64,000 nt of DNA from Phascolarctos cinereus (GCF_002099425.1 NW_018343954.1:18570501-18634500); one strand, 5' to 3'. Counted from the stretch's first letter, positions 44,131 to 56,754 are shown. Made by a program: numbers and translations. The notes: generated from the letters alone by a model not told the origin.

Positions 44131-44394
44131 ACATTTTACAGCTGATACCAAGAAAGGTCAAATAATTTATGTCAGCAAATATAGCAAATGAGTGGCAGAA
44201 ATAAGACTAGGACTGTCTCCATGGACTCCCTTTCCTGCAGTGTTGCCTCTATACCATCACCACTCATTTTTAAAAAAATATTATACGTAATCCCCATTTT
44301 GAAATCTGATAAATTTATTTATATGCATTTTTTTTTAGTGGGTACTTGTTTTAAAATTTTGGATGTTCAAGATTCTTCATAATTTCTGACTAAT

Positions 44395-44640
44395 AGTAGC
44401 CATCAATTGCATAGCACTTCAAGGTTTATAAAGTTAAGTTACATATGTTGTCTTATTTCATTCTCACATTTCTGTGAGTTTGGTGCTGTTATCCTCATTT
44501 TAGATTAGCAAACTGAGGCAGAGAGAGGTTAAGTGACTTGCCCAGGGTTACACAGCTAGGAAGTGTTGGGAATTGGAAATGGATCTCAGGTCTTTCTCAC
44601 TTATAGTCCAATACTGTTTCCACTGTGCCTTCTAGGTGCC
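44395..44640 (-). mobile_element. CORE/MIR SINE (antisense)
   Basis: GCATAGCACTTCAAGGTTTA, then TTATCCTCATTTTAGATTAG, CAAACTGAGGCAGAGAGAGG and TAAGTGACTTGCCCAGGGTT, ending near CACTGTGCCTTCTAGGTGCC (antisense head). Confidence 0.75.
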
Positions 44641-44744
44641 TCCAGATTACAAAAAGTATTAGCACTTCGGGGGAAATACCTTTTCATTTTGCAGCTGTAG
44701 TACTGTGCATTTATGAGAGATGTGGTGACAGCCATAGCCTAGAA

Positions 44745-44830
44745 AGCACTAGGTGGTACAGTGGATAGACTGAGAGACTTGGAGTCAATGAGACATGAGT
44801 TAAAATTCTGTCTCAGACACTAGCCACCCT
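44745..44830 (+). mobile_element. SINE head fragment
   Basis: CACTAGGTGGTACAGTGGAT, AGACTTGGAGTCAATGAGAC and CTGTCTCAGACACTAGCCA. It is 3'-truncated. Confidence 0.65.
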
Positions 44831-44872
44831 TTTACACCTTGCTTATAGACTACATTTGCCATAAAGACTTCT

Positions 44873-45140
44873 GCAGCAGCTAGGTGGCTCAATGAATAGA
44901 GCACTGGGCCTGAACTCAGGAAAATCTGAGTTCAGTTATGGCCTTGGATACTTCTAGTTAGCTGGGTGACCCTGGACAAGTCACTTAACTGCTCTCTGTC
45001 TCCTTTTCTTCATCTGTAAAATGGGGACAATAAGAGCATCTGCCTCCCAGGGTTCTTATGAGGATCAAATTAGACAATATGTGTAAAGTACTTTGCAAAT
45101 CTTAAAGTGTTAAATACATACCAATTATTATTGTTGCTAT
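44873..45140 (+). mobile_element. CORE/MIR SINE, full length
   Basis: Head AGCAGCTAGGTGGCTCAATG with B-box-like GAGTTCAGTTATGG, core CTGGGTGACCCTGGACAAGT, then TTCATCTGTAAAATGGGGAC and a 3' part with GGGTTCTTATGAGGATCAAA and GTAAAGTACTTTGCAAATCT. It is the most complete MIR-like copy in the window. Confidence 0.8.
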
Positions 45141-45814
45141 TATTATTTACGATGTTTATTATGGAATTTTTGATGGACTACTTAACAAGTCAAGAGCAAT
45201 TAGGCAATCTATGAAAACTAGACAAGTATCCATGTTTAGCCAGTCATTCAAGGGGGCAAGGCAAAGGAAGTCACTGGGTCCAAGAGACTGGGGACAAAGA
45301 AATGCCGTTAGTGTTGAAACAAAGCATTCCTTCCACCTACAAAATAGCTGCGCTTCCTATGAAGGCAGAAACTACACCCAAAGCATATTATTCTAGAGGC
45401 TTTTCAGTAAATATATACCACCTGACTACATTAAAAAGAGTGAGTGAATAGAGGGAAAGCAGTTGGTGGCATTCAATTTGCAGTATCCCTTTATATTTTT
45501 AATAATGCATGCAACTATGGGATTTATCATCTATCTATATAACTTGGCCATACAACGATGTCTTAGACATTCTATTTCATTTTTTCCCTTCTTTATAGAA
45601 TTTTTAACTAGGCATGGATTTTTTTTTCTCATAAGATAGCATAAAGTGGAGGTAGTATCCTGTTCTGTATCTAGAGTAAAGATCTTAAGCCACAAGAAAG
45701 GCTTCCTTAGCATAAACTGATGCATATCATCCATCATATTTTCCTCACTTTGAAAAGTGGTCCACATGCTCTTTAGCATGCCTGGTTGTATTTTTTATTT
45801 TTGTATATAAGAAT
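45141..45814. other. Unassigned intergenic sequence
   Basis: No recognised element. A minus-strand 82-codon frame (45531-45779) has no domain. Confidence 0.45.
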
Positions 45815-46060
45815 CCATACACACACATGCAAACACATTGACCTATATACAACATACATGCTTATGTGTATATTTCTAGATACACAAACACACATACATA
45901 CAACATATGTGTATGTGTATTTCTATAAATACACAAACACAATATACATATGTAAAATATATGTTTATATGTGTGTGTATATCTATGCAAGTATTTATGT
46001 GTGTGTGCATATATACACATATGTCTGTATACATACATATGTGTGTATATATGCTTTAGC
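45815..46060. repeat. CA/TA/TATG-rich low-complexity tract
   Basis: Interspersed ACACAC, ATACAT and TATGTG units over about 245 bp. Frames of 101 and 66 codons on opposite strands are low-complexity artefacts. Confidence 0.9.
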
Positions 46061-46324
46061 AATGATTTCTGCTTTACATAAAGCCTTTTAAGTTGAAGGA
46101 GTTTGCCCAGAAGAATAAGTCTTCTTAAATATCTATTGACTGTCCCTTAGCTGACTCCAAACCTAACTGGATGAAACAGGCACTACAACTCATCTTAAAC
46201 AAGCAGGACCTTGTGCTTTATTTATTTTCACTCATTTTGGAATTTATAACTGCTTACTTCCCTCTCTAAAAAGTAAAACTGAAAGAGATCACAAAATGAA
46301 ATAATCCATGTCAACACCTACAAT

Positions 46325-46620
46325 GTGAATTCATTCACTATTTCCAAGGCATGAGAGTAGGTGCTAGTAATACAAATTAACATAAGATATTATCTACGTC
46401 ACTGAGGATCTTGTAACCTAACTGACAAGGTAAGGCACATTCAAAAATGAAAAAAACAATGTGTAAACAACCTATACTATGTGTCAAATAAATGATATAG
46501 ATATATTAATATATGTTATAGAATAGCAAGGATGAAGTGAATACTAAAAGATTATTACACTGAAGGAAGAACATGGTGGATCCTAAGCTGTAATATAAAG
46601 TGAGGAATCTTCTAGGGAGG
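46325..46620 (-). mobile_element. Probable L2 fragment (antisense)
   Basis: GGCATGAGAGTAGGTGCTAG with GAGGATCTTGTAACCTAACT resembles the antisense L2 3' end. It is heavily decayed. Confidence 0.4.
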
Positions 46621-46854
46621 AAACCTATGTTGACATTTTAAATAAAAATGCTTAATTATGGCTTGTTGCATGAACCAAAGAATGGATGTAACAGATTAAT
46701 ATATACTGGAAGGAAATAAATATGTAGATATGTGTTCAGGAATAATTAGTGAGCTAGATGCTTATTTTGGAGGACACATGCGAGGATAGTTAATCAAAGG
46801 TTATTTGCTATGTTAAAAATTCCAACATGCTTCAGTGGGGTCATGGCCCCAGGA
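46621..46854. other. Unassigned
   Basis: No recognisable content. Confidence 0.4.
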
Positions 46855-47378
46855 ATATGGGCACTTTCTGCATTAGGGAAGATCAAAATACATCCATGTC
46901 ATCTCATCCTGTATGATTCTTGCCCATGATATTTCACAAATATGCCAAAGGAATACATCAATCTATTGGATAACTTCTATGTATTTTATATATTGTGGAT
47001 ATGAGTGAAGCACTCCAAATATTTATTTGCTACCTCTCATTCTTATTGCTGGCTCAGCTTACTACTTTTTATCATATAGTTTTCATTGATATCTTTTCTC
47101 ATAAATCTTACATGTTATTGATCCTTTAAAATATGCTGCAGACAGACTAGTCTTCTTTGAGCCTTTCCATTGCTTGTTGGAGTTACCCACAACTCAGAAA
47201 TTGTGGTGTCCCAAGATTTATGACCCTTTAAAATTTCATGGTGGATATTTTGCTAAAAAGTTTTGTTCTTGAGCTAGGGATCATTTTGGAGATCATTAAA
47301 ATCACCATGCAACTTATTGAATGCAATCATGGATATGGGTATTCTCTCTGTTAGTGCAGATCAAGATGCATCCATGTC
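46855..47378 (+). repeat. Two diverged direct copies of an unrecognised 46-bp segment
   Basis: 46855-46900 and 47333-47378 align over 46 bases with 10 mismatches, both starting ATATGGG and ending CATCCATGTC. The segments lie about 480 bp apart and I do not recognise the family. Confidence 0.5.
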
Positions 47379-48394
47379 TTGTTGAACCCATAATGTAATC
47401 AATCCATAATGATGGAGTCTGCGTGTGATGATTAGCTTGGTTGATGAAGAACCTTCCCTTGGCACAGTTTTTCCCTGATTGAATCGTGCCACTATCTCCT
47501 ACAAGTAAAGGGAATATGCTTACTTTAGCATTGGGATTTTCCAAGTCAGCTTTTCAGGTGAAGGCAAAGAAGGCACCTATCATGAATGAGTAGAAGATTT
47601 TTTTTTATGGAAATAGGATAAACTTGATCCTTTAACTCTGATTTTGTAATTCTGTGATTTATTTCTAAAGAGTTAATACAGTTGTTACAGTTATCTATTT
47701 TAAATGACTTGTATTATATTCATCCTAAACTCATACTAAGTAGATCTTTATACTCTTAATAAGACTTTTCCCAAAGCTGATAGTTAACTTGTCTAGGCTT
47801 AAATTCCAGTAGAGAATCTAGGAAATAGTAATTAACTAGTAAGGGAAATTATTTTTACTATAAATTACTAAAGTAGAATATAGGATCTGCTCTGGATATT
47901 TGAAGAATGGAAGTTAAAGTTATCATTATAAGATACTCATTTTCATTTTTTTGAAAGTAAAAATAATATAACAAAAAACATTCAACATCTTTTTGAAATC
48001 CATAAATGATCACTAACCCTATTTTTAAAAGGATTAATAAAGAAGAACAGATACTGAGGTGGGAGAACATGATGGTGAGACTATTGGAAACTGTGAAGTA
48101 CAGGGGTCAGCAAGTATTTGTCATATAGAAGAGTGCATAGCCTCATTCTGCTTGGACTCGGAAGAATTAGGGCTAAATGGGCTAAATCAAAAGGTTGTTG
48201 TGTATTCCTTTAGTCATTGTTTGGGGTTGAAAGAACTTTTTGTGGTGACTATTGTAGAGGAGATTCCTACATAGATATTAGTGGACTAGCACTTATAACA
48301 GCTTTTGAGTTCTAAATTCCATGATTCTGTTTGAAAAATGAAAGACAAAAATGTATCATAATTGCATTCTAAAGAGGCCTAGAATACAGGTGGG
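47379..48394. other. Unassigned AT-rich sequence, about 1 kb
   Basis: No repeat or coding signature. Frames of 70-76 codons have no domains. Confidence 0.45.
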
Positions 48395-48535
48395 ATGAAT
48401 TCCAATCTATGTCTTCCACTGACAATACTTAATTCACTTCAGTTTCCTTTGTTCTCCTCAAAATGATAAGGGAGGTAGAAGAGATGACTTCCAAAGTCTC
48501 TTCCAGCATTTAATTTTGAATTACAATTAGAATAC
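48395..48535 (+). mobile_element. MIR-like SINE, 3' half
   Basis: CAGTTTCCTTTGTTCTCCTC with AATGATAAGGGAGGTAGAAG, ATGACTTCCAAAGTCTCTTC and CAGCATTTAATTTTG. Confidence 0.6.
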
Positions 48536-48649
48536 TCCAATCTTGTCTAGTATTAAAAAAAAACATGAACATACACAAACACACCTTACATAAGTAAAAT
48601 GTTATATGGCTAGAAATAGTGTATCCTAGTTTTGATTTTTAAAATAATA

Positions 48650-48830
48650 TTTTTCTTATTTAATATTTTATTTTTCCCAATTACATGTTAAAACAATTTT
48701 AACATTCTTTTTGTTCACAGTTTGACTTTCAAATTCTCTCCCTTCCTCCTCTCCTTCTCCACTGAGAAGGCAAGCAGTTTGACATAGGTACTACATGCAC
48801 AGTCATGCAAAACACATAAAATAATATTTT
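48650..48830 (-). mobile_element. L1 3' UTR fragment, strongly 5'-truncated
   Basis: TTTCCCAATTACATGTTAAA, CAATTTTAACATTC, CTCTCCCTTCCTCC and ACTGAGAAGGCAAGCAG, with the tail complement at left. Only the L1 3' UTR is present. Confidence 0.75.
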
Positions 48831-49024
48831 GTTGTTTTTATATTACTTAAATGTGTCTCATTGTCCTTTATCCCTTTAAACTATACTATATACATTTTTT
48901 TAAAGAGAAAAAATTATAAAACAATCAATACTTTAAAAACATCTGAATGTATAAGCAATGTTATATACCTGCGGACTTCCCATCTCTGCAAAGTTGTGGG
49001 GGAGGTGTCTTCTCATATCTTTTA

Positions 49025-49240
49025 GGGCAATGAATGTAATGGGATATAACAGTATTATAAGAAATGATGGACACGATGAATACAGAGAAGCATGGAAAGA
49101 TTTGTATGAATTGATGCGGAATGAAATAAGCAGACTCAAGAAAATTTTATAGAAACACACACACGTACATTGCAACTATGTAAATTGAAAAAGCAACAAG
49201 CACAAAACAGTTGAAAATAAATATTGCAGAATTTTGAAAT
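49025..49240 (+). mobile_element. L1 3' fragment (ORF2 end and 3' UTR)
   Basis: The plus frame reads AMNVMGYNSIIRNDGHDEYR and then EAWKDLYELMRNEISRLKKI before the stop. This is the ORF2 C-terminus beyond the NDE position, in a different variant from the copies at 9.7 and 51.3 kb. Confidence 0.75.
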
Positions 49241-49309
49241 ACTCAATTTTACAAATAAATAAAACTCACAGCAGATATATAAATACAATATTACTTCTCT
49301 TTAAGAAAA

Positions 49310-50100
49310 ACTTTGTTTTCCTCTCAATTCTTTATCTTGAGCTCCTGGCCTAAGCATGCAAATTATGCAGTTATGTTGTCATTATGTCAGCTTTTATAAA
49401 GGCAAGTAACTTGGCTCCAATCTTTCAAGGGATAAAAAGCTTACAGGATATGATTTCTTTCATCCTACTTAACCCTGGATTTCCAACATGAATGAGGCAC
49501 CCTGCATACCTCTCCAAGTGTGTGTCCTATTTGTAATATCATGTTTCCATAATTATGATGTGGACCAAGCTCCTACACTGTTTAATTCCTTAACGTAAGT
49601 GTGAATTAGTTTAATGCAACAGGGTTTTCTGCATTTAGAAGAACATGTTGAAATTATTAAAAATGATCGTGCTTATTCAGCCCATGTCTTCAATCAAGTG
49701 TGAAGACTGTCACCAGGGAATGAAAATGACTTAATTAAGCTTGTTTCTTATAAACTATTTTTATGAATGGCTTTTAATTCCTGAAAATAATAAAAGTTGT
49801 ATGTATTTTGCAAAAAATACTGTGTATTAAATTAACTCATAATAGACTTGTCACATTTTAGAACACTGGAAATATCTTACAATGTTTTAATGAGTATGAG
49901 CTCATGATATTGTTTTCTAATGGAGCCCACTGAACGGATATTTTAGTATGTTGTTTTTAATTTTTATATAGATCAGCCAAAAAAAAATCAGTGTTTAATT
50001 TCCCTCAATTAATTTATTGCAGATCATTCAAATAAATTAAATTGTTTTAAAAAGAACCTTACCTTTAATGTAATTTTCTCAAAAGAATTTTTATCAATAT
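49310..50100. other. Repeat-poor AT-rich block, candidate conserved non-coding DNA
   Basis: About 800 bp with no repeat signature inside a repeat-dense neighbourhood. It contains an octamer (ATGCAAAT near 49359) and many TAAT homeodomain-type cores. Function is inferred only from composition and absence of repeats. Confidence 0.3.
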
Positions 50101-50569
50101 AAAATTACCTCTTTGGATATCCAAGGGAGTACTGTATTATATTTTTGTAACATTGATTTGTGAAGAAAAATGTCCCAGAATGCCTAAGACCCCTCTTTCC
50201 ACAAAAACACACATTGTGTATGCCAACATTATGTGAAGACATAATGATGTAGAATTAACAATATTTTTGCTTAAGAAGCAAAAAATAAATAAATTTATAG
50301 AATGGATCTCTATCACTGGGATTTGGGGTAATAAGTAGGGCTATTTTCCTGGTTGCTATATTTAGCTAATTAGTAAAAAAACAAAAACAAAAACAAACAA
50401 AAAAACCCAACTGTTGTTTATAGAAAGTTAAGTGCATTTATAAGAAAAATATAGTACACGATGATGTCTTTTAGATTACTTCTCACAAAACTACAACAAA
50501 TTATAAAGTTAAAAAGTCAATCAGCTCACACACCCTCACCCCAAACAAGATAAAACAAGCTATATATCC
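50101..50569. other. Unassigned
   Basis: A short (AAAAC)n tract lies at about 50380-50405. Nothing else recognised. Confidence 0.4.
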
Positions 50570-50900
50570 AACAAAAGTGGAACAACTGAGTTGTGGTACA
50601 TTCATGGAATAGAATGTTATACTGCAATTAGGAGCAATGACAATAACAGTAAAAATAATAATAGAAAACATTTACATAATGCTTTAATGTTTACAAAGCA
50701 TTTTACATGAAAAAACATTTTTTAGATCTGGGGAAAATATGAAATAATTCAAAGCAAATGAAGTAGAATCAGTAGAACAGGGTACACCCTAATTATGGCT
50801 ATATAAGTTTAAAAAAATAGAATGAGGATGAATGAACAAAAAATCCTAAACAAAGCATTAGTGAGAAGTAATATTGTTTTTATATTGTAGAATTAATTAA
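50570..50900 (+). mobile_element. Old L1 3' fragment with a SINE scrap inside
   Basis: TTGTGGTACATTCATGGAAT, AGAATGTTATACTGCAATTA and AGCAAATGAAGTAGAATCAG fit an older L1 ORF2 end. It is interrupted near 50640-50710 by antisense MIR-like sequence (AATGTTTACAAAGCATTTTA). Confidence 0.5.
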
Positions 50901-51016
50901 TTTATAGAGAAATAGTTTTTAAGCAAGCCTATATGCATTGATACACAATGTTAAGTTTATAAGAATATAATAGAAATCAGTGAATGATAGTTTTTCTGCT
51001 GTTACTGCTTGAAATA

Positions 51017-54000
51017 CTTTTTTTTTTTAATAACAAATACTATGCTTCAATCTGCATTCAGACTCCATAGTTCTTTCTTCCTATGTGGATAGTATTTTCC
51101 ATGATGAGGCCTTTGGAGATGTCTTAGCTCTTTGTATTGCTAGGAAGGGTTAAGTCTATCAGTATTGGTCATCACACAGTGTGGCTATTATTGTGTACAG
51201 TATTCCCCTTGTTCTCCTCACTTCACTCAGCATCAGACCATACAAGTCTTTCCAGGTTTTTCTGAAGTCAGCCTATTCATCATTTCCTATAGCACAATAG
51301 TATTCCATTACATTCATATACCACAACTTGTTCAGCCATTCCCCAACTGATAGGCATCCTCTCAATTTCCAATTCTTTGCCACCACAAAAAGAGCTGCTA
51401 TGAATATTTTTGTACATGTGGGTCCTTTTCCCATTTGTATGATCTCTTTGGGATATAGTCCTAGAAATGCTATTGCTGGATCAAAGGGTATGCACATTTT
51501 TATAGCCTTTTGGGCATAGTTCCCACTTGTTCTCCAAAATGATTGGATCATTTCACAACTCCAGCAACAATGCATTAGTGTTCCAATTTTCTACATCTTC
51601 TCCAACATTTATCATTTTCCTGTTTTGTCATGTTGGTCAATCTGATAGGTGTGATGTGGGACCTCAGAGTTGTTTTGATTAGCATTTCTCTAATCAATAA
51701 TGATTTGGAGCATTTTTTCATATGACTATAGATGGCTTTAATTTGTTCATCTGAGAAATGCCTGTTCATATCCTTTGACCATTTGTCAATTGGAGAATGA
51801 CTTGTATTCTTATAAATTTGTCTTAGTTCTCTATATATTTTAGAAATGAGGCCTTTATCAGAGACATTGGTTGTAAAAATTCTTTCCTAATTTTCTATTT
51901 TCCTTCCAATCTTGGTTGCATTGGCTTTGTTTGTGCAAAAACTTTTCAATTTAACATAATCAAAGTTGCCCACTTTGCTTTTCATAATGTTCTCTATCTC
52001 CTGTTTGGTCATGAATTCTTCTATTCTCCATAAATCTGATAGTTAAACTATTCCTTGCTGTCCCAGTTTGCTTACAATATCAGCTTTTATATCTAAATAA
52101 TGTACCCATTTTGACTTTTTTTTGGTATATGGTGTGAGATTTTGATCTATGCCTAGTTTCTGCCATACTCTTTTATAGTTTTCCCAGCAGTTTTGTTTTT
52201 CTAAGAGTAGGTTCTTATCCCAGAAGCTGGGTTTATCAAATAATAAATTACTATAGTCATTGACTACTGTGTCTTCCATGTTTAACCTATTCCACTGATC
52301 CGCCTCCCTATTTCTTAGCCAGTACCAAGCAGTTTTGATGATTGCTGCTTTATAATACAATTTAAGATCTGGAATGGCTAGGCCTCCTTTCCTTGCATTT
52401 CTTTTCATTAGTTCCCTTGATATTCTGGACCTTTTGCTATTCCAAATGAATCTTGTTATTTTTTCTAACTCTATAAAATAATATTTTGGTAGTTTGATTG
52501 GTACGGCACTGAATAAGTAAATTAGCTTTGGTAGAATTGTCATGTTTATTAAATTAGCTCAGCCCACCCATGCGCAACTGATGTTTTCTCCACTTATTTA
52601 GATCTGACTTTATTTGTATGAAAAGTGTCTTGTAATTGTGTTCATATGGTTCCTGGCTTTGTCTCGGTAGGTAGACTCCTAAATATTTTATAATGTCTAC
52701 AATAACTTTAAGTGGAATTTCTCTTTCTATCTCTTACTGTTGGGTTTTGTTGGTAATATACAGAAATGCTGATGATTTATGTGGGTTTATTTTATAGCCT
52801 GCAACTTTGCTAAAGTTGTTTATTATTTCAAGTAGTTTTTTTACTTGATTCCCTAGGATTCTCTAAGGATATAATCATATCATCTGCAAAGACTGACAGC
52901 TTTATTTCTTCTTTGTCTATTCTAATATCCTCAATTTCTTTTTCTTCTCTTATTGCTAAAGCTAATATTTCCAGTAAAATATTGAACAACAGTGGTGATA
53001 ATGGAAATCCTTTTTTCACCCCCGATCTTATTGGAAATGCTTCTACCTTGTCTCCATTTCATATCATGCTTGCTGAAGGTTTTAGGTAGATGCTATTTAT
53101 TATTTTAAGAAAGACTCCATTTATTCCCACGCTCTCTACTGTTTTTAATAGCAATGGGTGTTGTATTTTGTGAAAAACTTTTTCTGTATCTATTGAGATG
53201 ATCATGTGGTTTCTGTTAGTTTTGGTGTTGATATGATTAACTATGCTGATACTTTTCCTAATGTTGAACCAGCCCTGCATTCTTGGTATAGATCCTACCT
53301 GTTCATAGTTTATTATTCTTGTGACAAGTTGCTGTAATCTATTTGGTAATGTTTTGTTTAAAATTTTTGCCTTTTTATTAATTAGGAAAATTGTTCTATA
53401 ATTTCCTTTCTCTTTTTTAACTCTTCCCAGGTTAGGTATCAGCACCATATTTGTATCATAAGAAGACTTTGGTAAGACTCCTTCTTTACTTATTTTTCCA
53501 AATAGTCCATATAGTATTGGAATTAATTGTTCTTTAAATGTGTGATAGAATTCATACGTAAATCCATCTGGCCCTGGAGAGTTTTTTCCTAGGGAGTTCA
53601 TCAATGTCTTGTTCAATTTCTTTTTCTGAGATGCAATTATTTAAGTATTTTACTTCTTCTTCTGTATTCTGGGCAATATGTATTTTTGTAAATATTAACC
53701 ATTTCACTAAGATTGTGAAATTTATTGACATACAGTTGGACAAAATAGTTCCTAATTATTGTTTTAATTTCTTCTTTCTTGGTGGTGGAATTACCATTTT
53801 CATTTTTGATACTGGTAATTTGGTTTTCTTCTTTTTTTAAATTGACCAAAAGTTTATGTATTTTGTTTTTTTTCCATAAAACCAGCTCTTAATTTTATTT
53901 ATTAGTCCAACAGTTTTAGTTAATTTCAATTTTATCAATTTCTCTTTTGATTTCCAGTATTTCTAATTTGTTATTTATTTGAGGATTTTAATTTGTTCTT

Positions 54001-55055
54001 TTTCTAGTTTTTTTAGTTATATGCCCAATTCAATGATCACCTCTTTTTCTATGTTATTTATGTGAGTATTTAGAGATATAAAACTTCCCCTAAGAAATGC
54101 TTTTGCTGCAACCCATAAGTTTTGGTATGTGGTCTCATTGTTGTCATTCTCTTGAATGAAATTATTGTTTGTTTCTATGATTGGTTGTTTGACCCAATCA
54201 TTTTCTAGGATTAGATTATTTAGTTTCCAATTATTTTTAGTTTAACTTTCCATGGCCCTTTATTACATATAATTTTTATTGCATCATGATCTGAAAAGGA
54301 TGCATTTATTATTTTTGCCTTTCTGCATTGGATTGTGAGGTTTTTTATGTCCTAGTACATGGTCAATTTTTGTGTGTGACATGTACCGCTGAGAAGAAAA
54401 AAAAGTATGTTCCTTTCCATCCCCATTCAATTTTCTCCAGAGGTGTATCATACCTAACTTTTCTAATATTCTATTCAACCCTTTAACTTCTTTTTTGTTT
54501 ATTTTGTGAATAAATTTATCTAGTACAGAAAGGGGGAGGTTGAAGTCCCCCACTAGTATAGTTTTGCTGTATATTTCTTCCTGTAACTCCCTGAACTCTC
54601 CTCTAAGAATCTGGATGCTATATCATTTGTTGTACATATGTTTAGTAATGATATTACTTCATTGTCTATGGTGCCTTTTAGTAGGATGTAGTTTCCTTCC
54701 TTATCTTTCTTGATAAGATCTATTTTTGCTTTTGCTTTGTCTGAGATCAGGATTGCTACCCCTGCCTTTTTTTTTTTTACTTCTGCTGAAGCATGATATA
54801 TTCTGCTCCAGCCTTTTATATTTACCCTGTGTGTGTCACTCTTTTTCAAATGAGTTTCCTGTAAACAACATATTGTAGGATTATGGTTTTTAATCCATTC
54901 TGCTATCCACTTCTGTTTCATGGGAGAGTTCATCCCATTCACATTCACAGTTATGATTACTATCTGTGTCTTTTTCTCCATCCTTTTGTCCCTGTTTATG
55001 CTTTTCTCTCTCCTTTCTCCTTTCTCCCCCTCACTAGTGTTTTGCTTTTGACCAC
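51017..55055 (-). mobile_element. L1 with complete-length but broken ORF2
   Basis: On the minus strand it runs from a CT-rich inter-ORF segment (about 55055-54982) through ORF2 (54981-51273) to a short 3' UTR with an A-run at 51018-51028. ORF1 is absent (5'-truncated). The 3' UTR is about 200 bp shorter than in the copy at 9.25 kb, so the A-tail was added at an internal position. The right boundary abuts an older L2. No target duplication was identified. Confidence 0.88.
51273..54981 (-). pseudogene. L1 ORF2 (endonuclease and reverse transcriptase), broken
   Basis: Endonuclease: VNVNGMNSP and CCLQETHL (54981-54553), MGDFNLPLS and KIDHVLGHKK (54553-54284). Reverse transcriptase: [17 protein letters not shown], then ISIDTEKVF with the motif A Asp kept (53616-53059), [12 protein letters not shown] and FADD of motif C (53019-52828). 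Connection and C-terminus follow (52543-52043, 51769-51575, 51575-51273), ending GNDE then TAG. ORF2p nicks DNA and primes reverse transcription at the nick. At least four frameshifts plus internal stops separate these frames, so it is dead. Confidence 0.9.
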
Positions 55056-55490
55056 CACCTCCTTAAGTCCTTCCTTATACCTTATGTGCTCCACCCACTT
55101 ACCACATCCATACTCTTCAATCAAGTGACACTGGTCTTTCTTTTCTTCCAGTAAGTCATTCCATCTCTTTAGTCCACACATTTTCACTGACTAACCCATA
55201 CCTGGAATGCTCTTCTTCCTCCTCTCTGCCTCCTGACTTCCTTCAAGTCTCAAATAAAGTCCCACCTTCTAGAGGATGCCTTTCCTGATCCCCTTTAACT
55301 ATGTTTCCTTCCCTCTGTTAATTATTTCCAATAAAAAAATTTTTGTACATGATTGTTTACATGTTTTCTTCCTCATTAGACTATGAACTCCTTGAGGTTA
55401 GGCACTTTAATTTTCATTTCTTTGTATCACAACACTTAGAACAATACTGGGTACATCATAGTCAAGTAATAAATTTTTATTGACTGACTA
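55056..55490 (+). mobile_element. L2 3' end
   Basis: CAATCAAGTGACACTGGTCT, TGGAATGCTCTTCTTCCTCC, AAAGTCCCACCTTCTAGAGG, TATGAACTCCTTGAGGTTAG and a terminal AAGTAATAAATTTTTATTGA with TGACTGACTA. The L1 to the left abuts it. Confidence 0.75.
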
Positions 55491-56399
55491 TCTGAGCAGT
55501 GGTTTTGGGGCTGTGTATAATTATCATGGGTGCTTGCTAGAGGAGCTAGAGCACTGAGAGGAAAAAACAAAACAAAAGAGATACATGGTGGTGAATGTGA
55601 AAGAACAAAAAGTCCTTATTCTTTCCCCCAGCTATCAGCTGGGTACTACTTGTGCCCAGTCGTAATTGGTTCTCTTATCCTATTAAATACTGTGTATGAC
55701 CAAGTTAATGCTATTTGTCATAAATACCTGTGATTGACCCCAGCTTGTGAATCTTCTTCTATTAATTGGTTTTTGACTTGAGATTGAAGAACTTCTCTGG
55801 CAGCCACAGAGACAGTGTGGCTATTCTTACCACAGTACTGAAAACCCCAACAGCTGCCCATTGTTGGAGAGTTTTCTCCCTCTAACTGGGGCCACAATCA
55901 TGAACCAAGCATAAGTTCCACAACCACAATCCAGGGAAGAATACCTACTTAACCTTGCCTTTCAGAGTGTCCCAAATGACTACAAGCCTAACTGATTGCT
56001 ATCCCCAAGTGTTACATTAATTTTAGTCATCTTATTTTTATATACCACATAAGACTCTGCCCAAACAACCAAAAACAGCTAAACTTCATTGATTTGTAGG
56101 AGTTAGAAGCTCATTAAAATATTTCCAGTCCAAGCAATTTCTGTCTAGGAGTTTTAGTTGAACCTTATCCAAAGCGTTTAACCCACCTCCTGATCCACAA
56201 GTACCTTATACCAGTGATATTATAGGTCTAGTGTTTATCCATATCTCCTACTCAATGCCACTGTGTGTGACAATTATAAAACAGTCCCTCTCTTCAATGT
56301 GGGAAGGGGGAGGAATTAGGGTTATACACACTCATAAGAAAAACAAGCATATTTGCAATATATACAAAGTAATTAAATGTAATTTTGGTTCAGAGAATA
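55491..56399. other. Unassigned intergenic sequence
   Basis: No clear repeat or gene. Confidence 0.45.
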
Positions 56400-56515
56400 C
56401 TGGGAAGTCTGACAGAGATAGTGTCCTTTGAACTAAGCCTTGAATGGAGCTAGGGATTCCAACAGGTCTAAGTGAACAGTAAGAGAGCTCCACGCATTGA
56501 AGGCAGAAATAAGTC
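56400..56515 (-). mobile_element. L2 fragment (antisense)
   Basis: TGAACTAAGCCTTGAATGGA and GAGCTCCACGCATTGAAGGC resemble the antisense L2 3' region. Confidence 0.45.
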
Positions 56516-56754
56516 TGGTTCTCCAAGGATAATCTACCTATGAACAGAAATCTGAAACTTTCTAAGCTGAGTATGGTATGAAAGAGTTTTGCCTCTGCTA
56601 CTCTAGCCTTGATAATACAACATGAAAAAATAATGCTGATTTTCATACAAAATCAAGGGGAAAAAAACCTTCCATAATTTTGAAGGACTATGTTTCTCTA
56701 ATTACCTTTCAAATATGGGGGAGGGAACTGTCCAGAATAAGGGAGATGATACTT

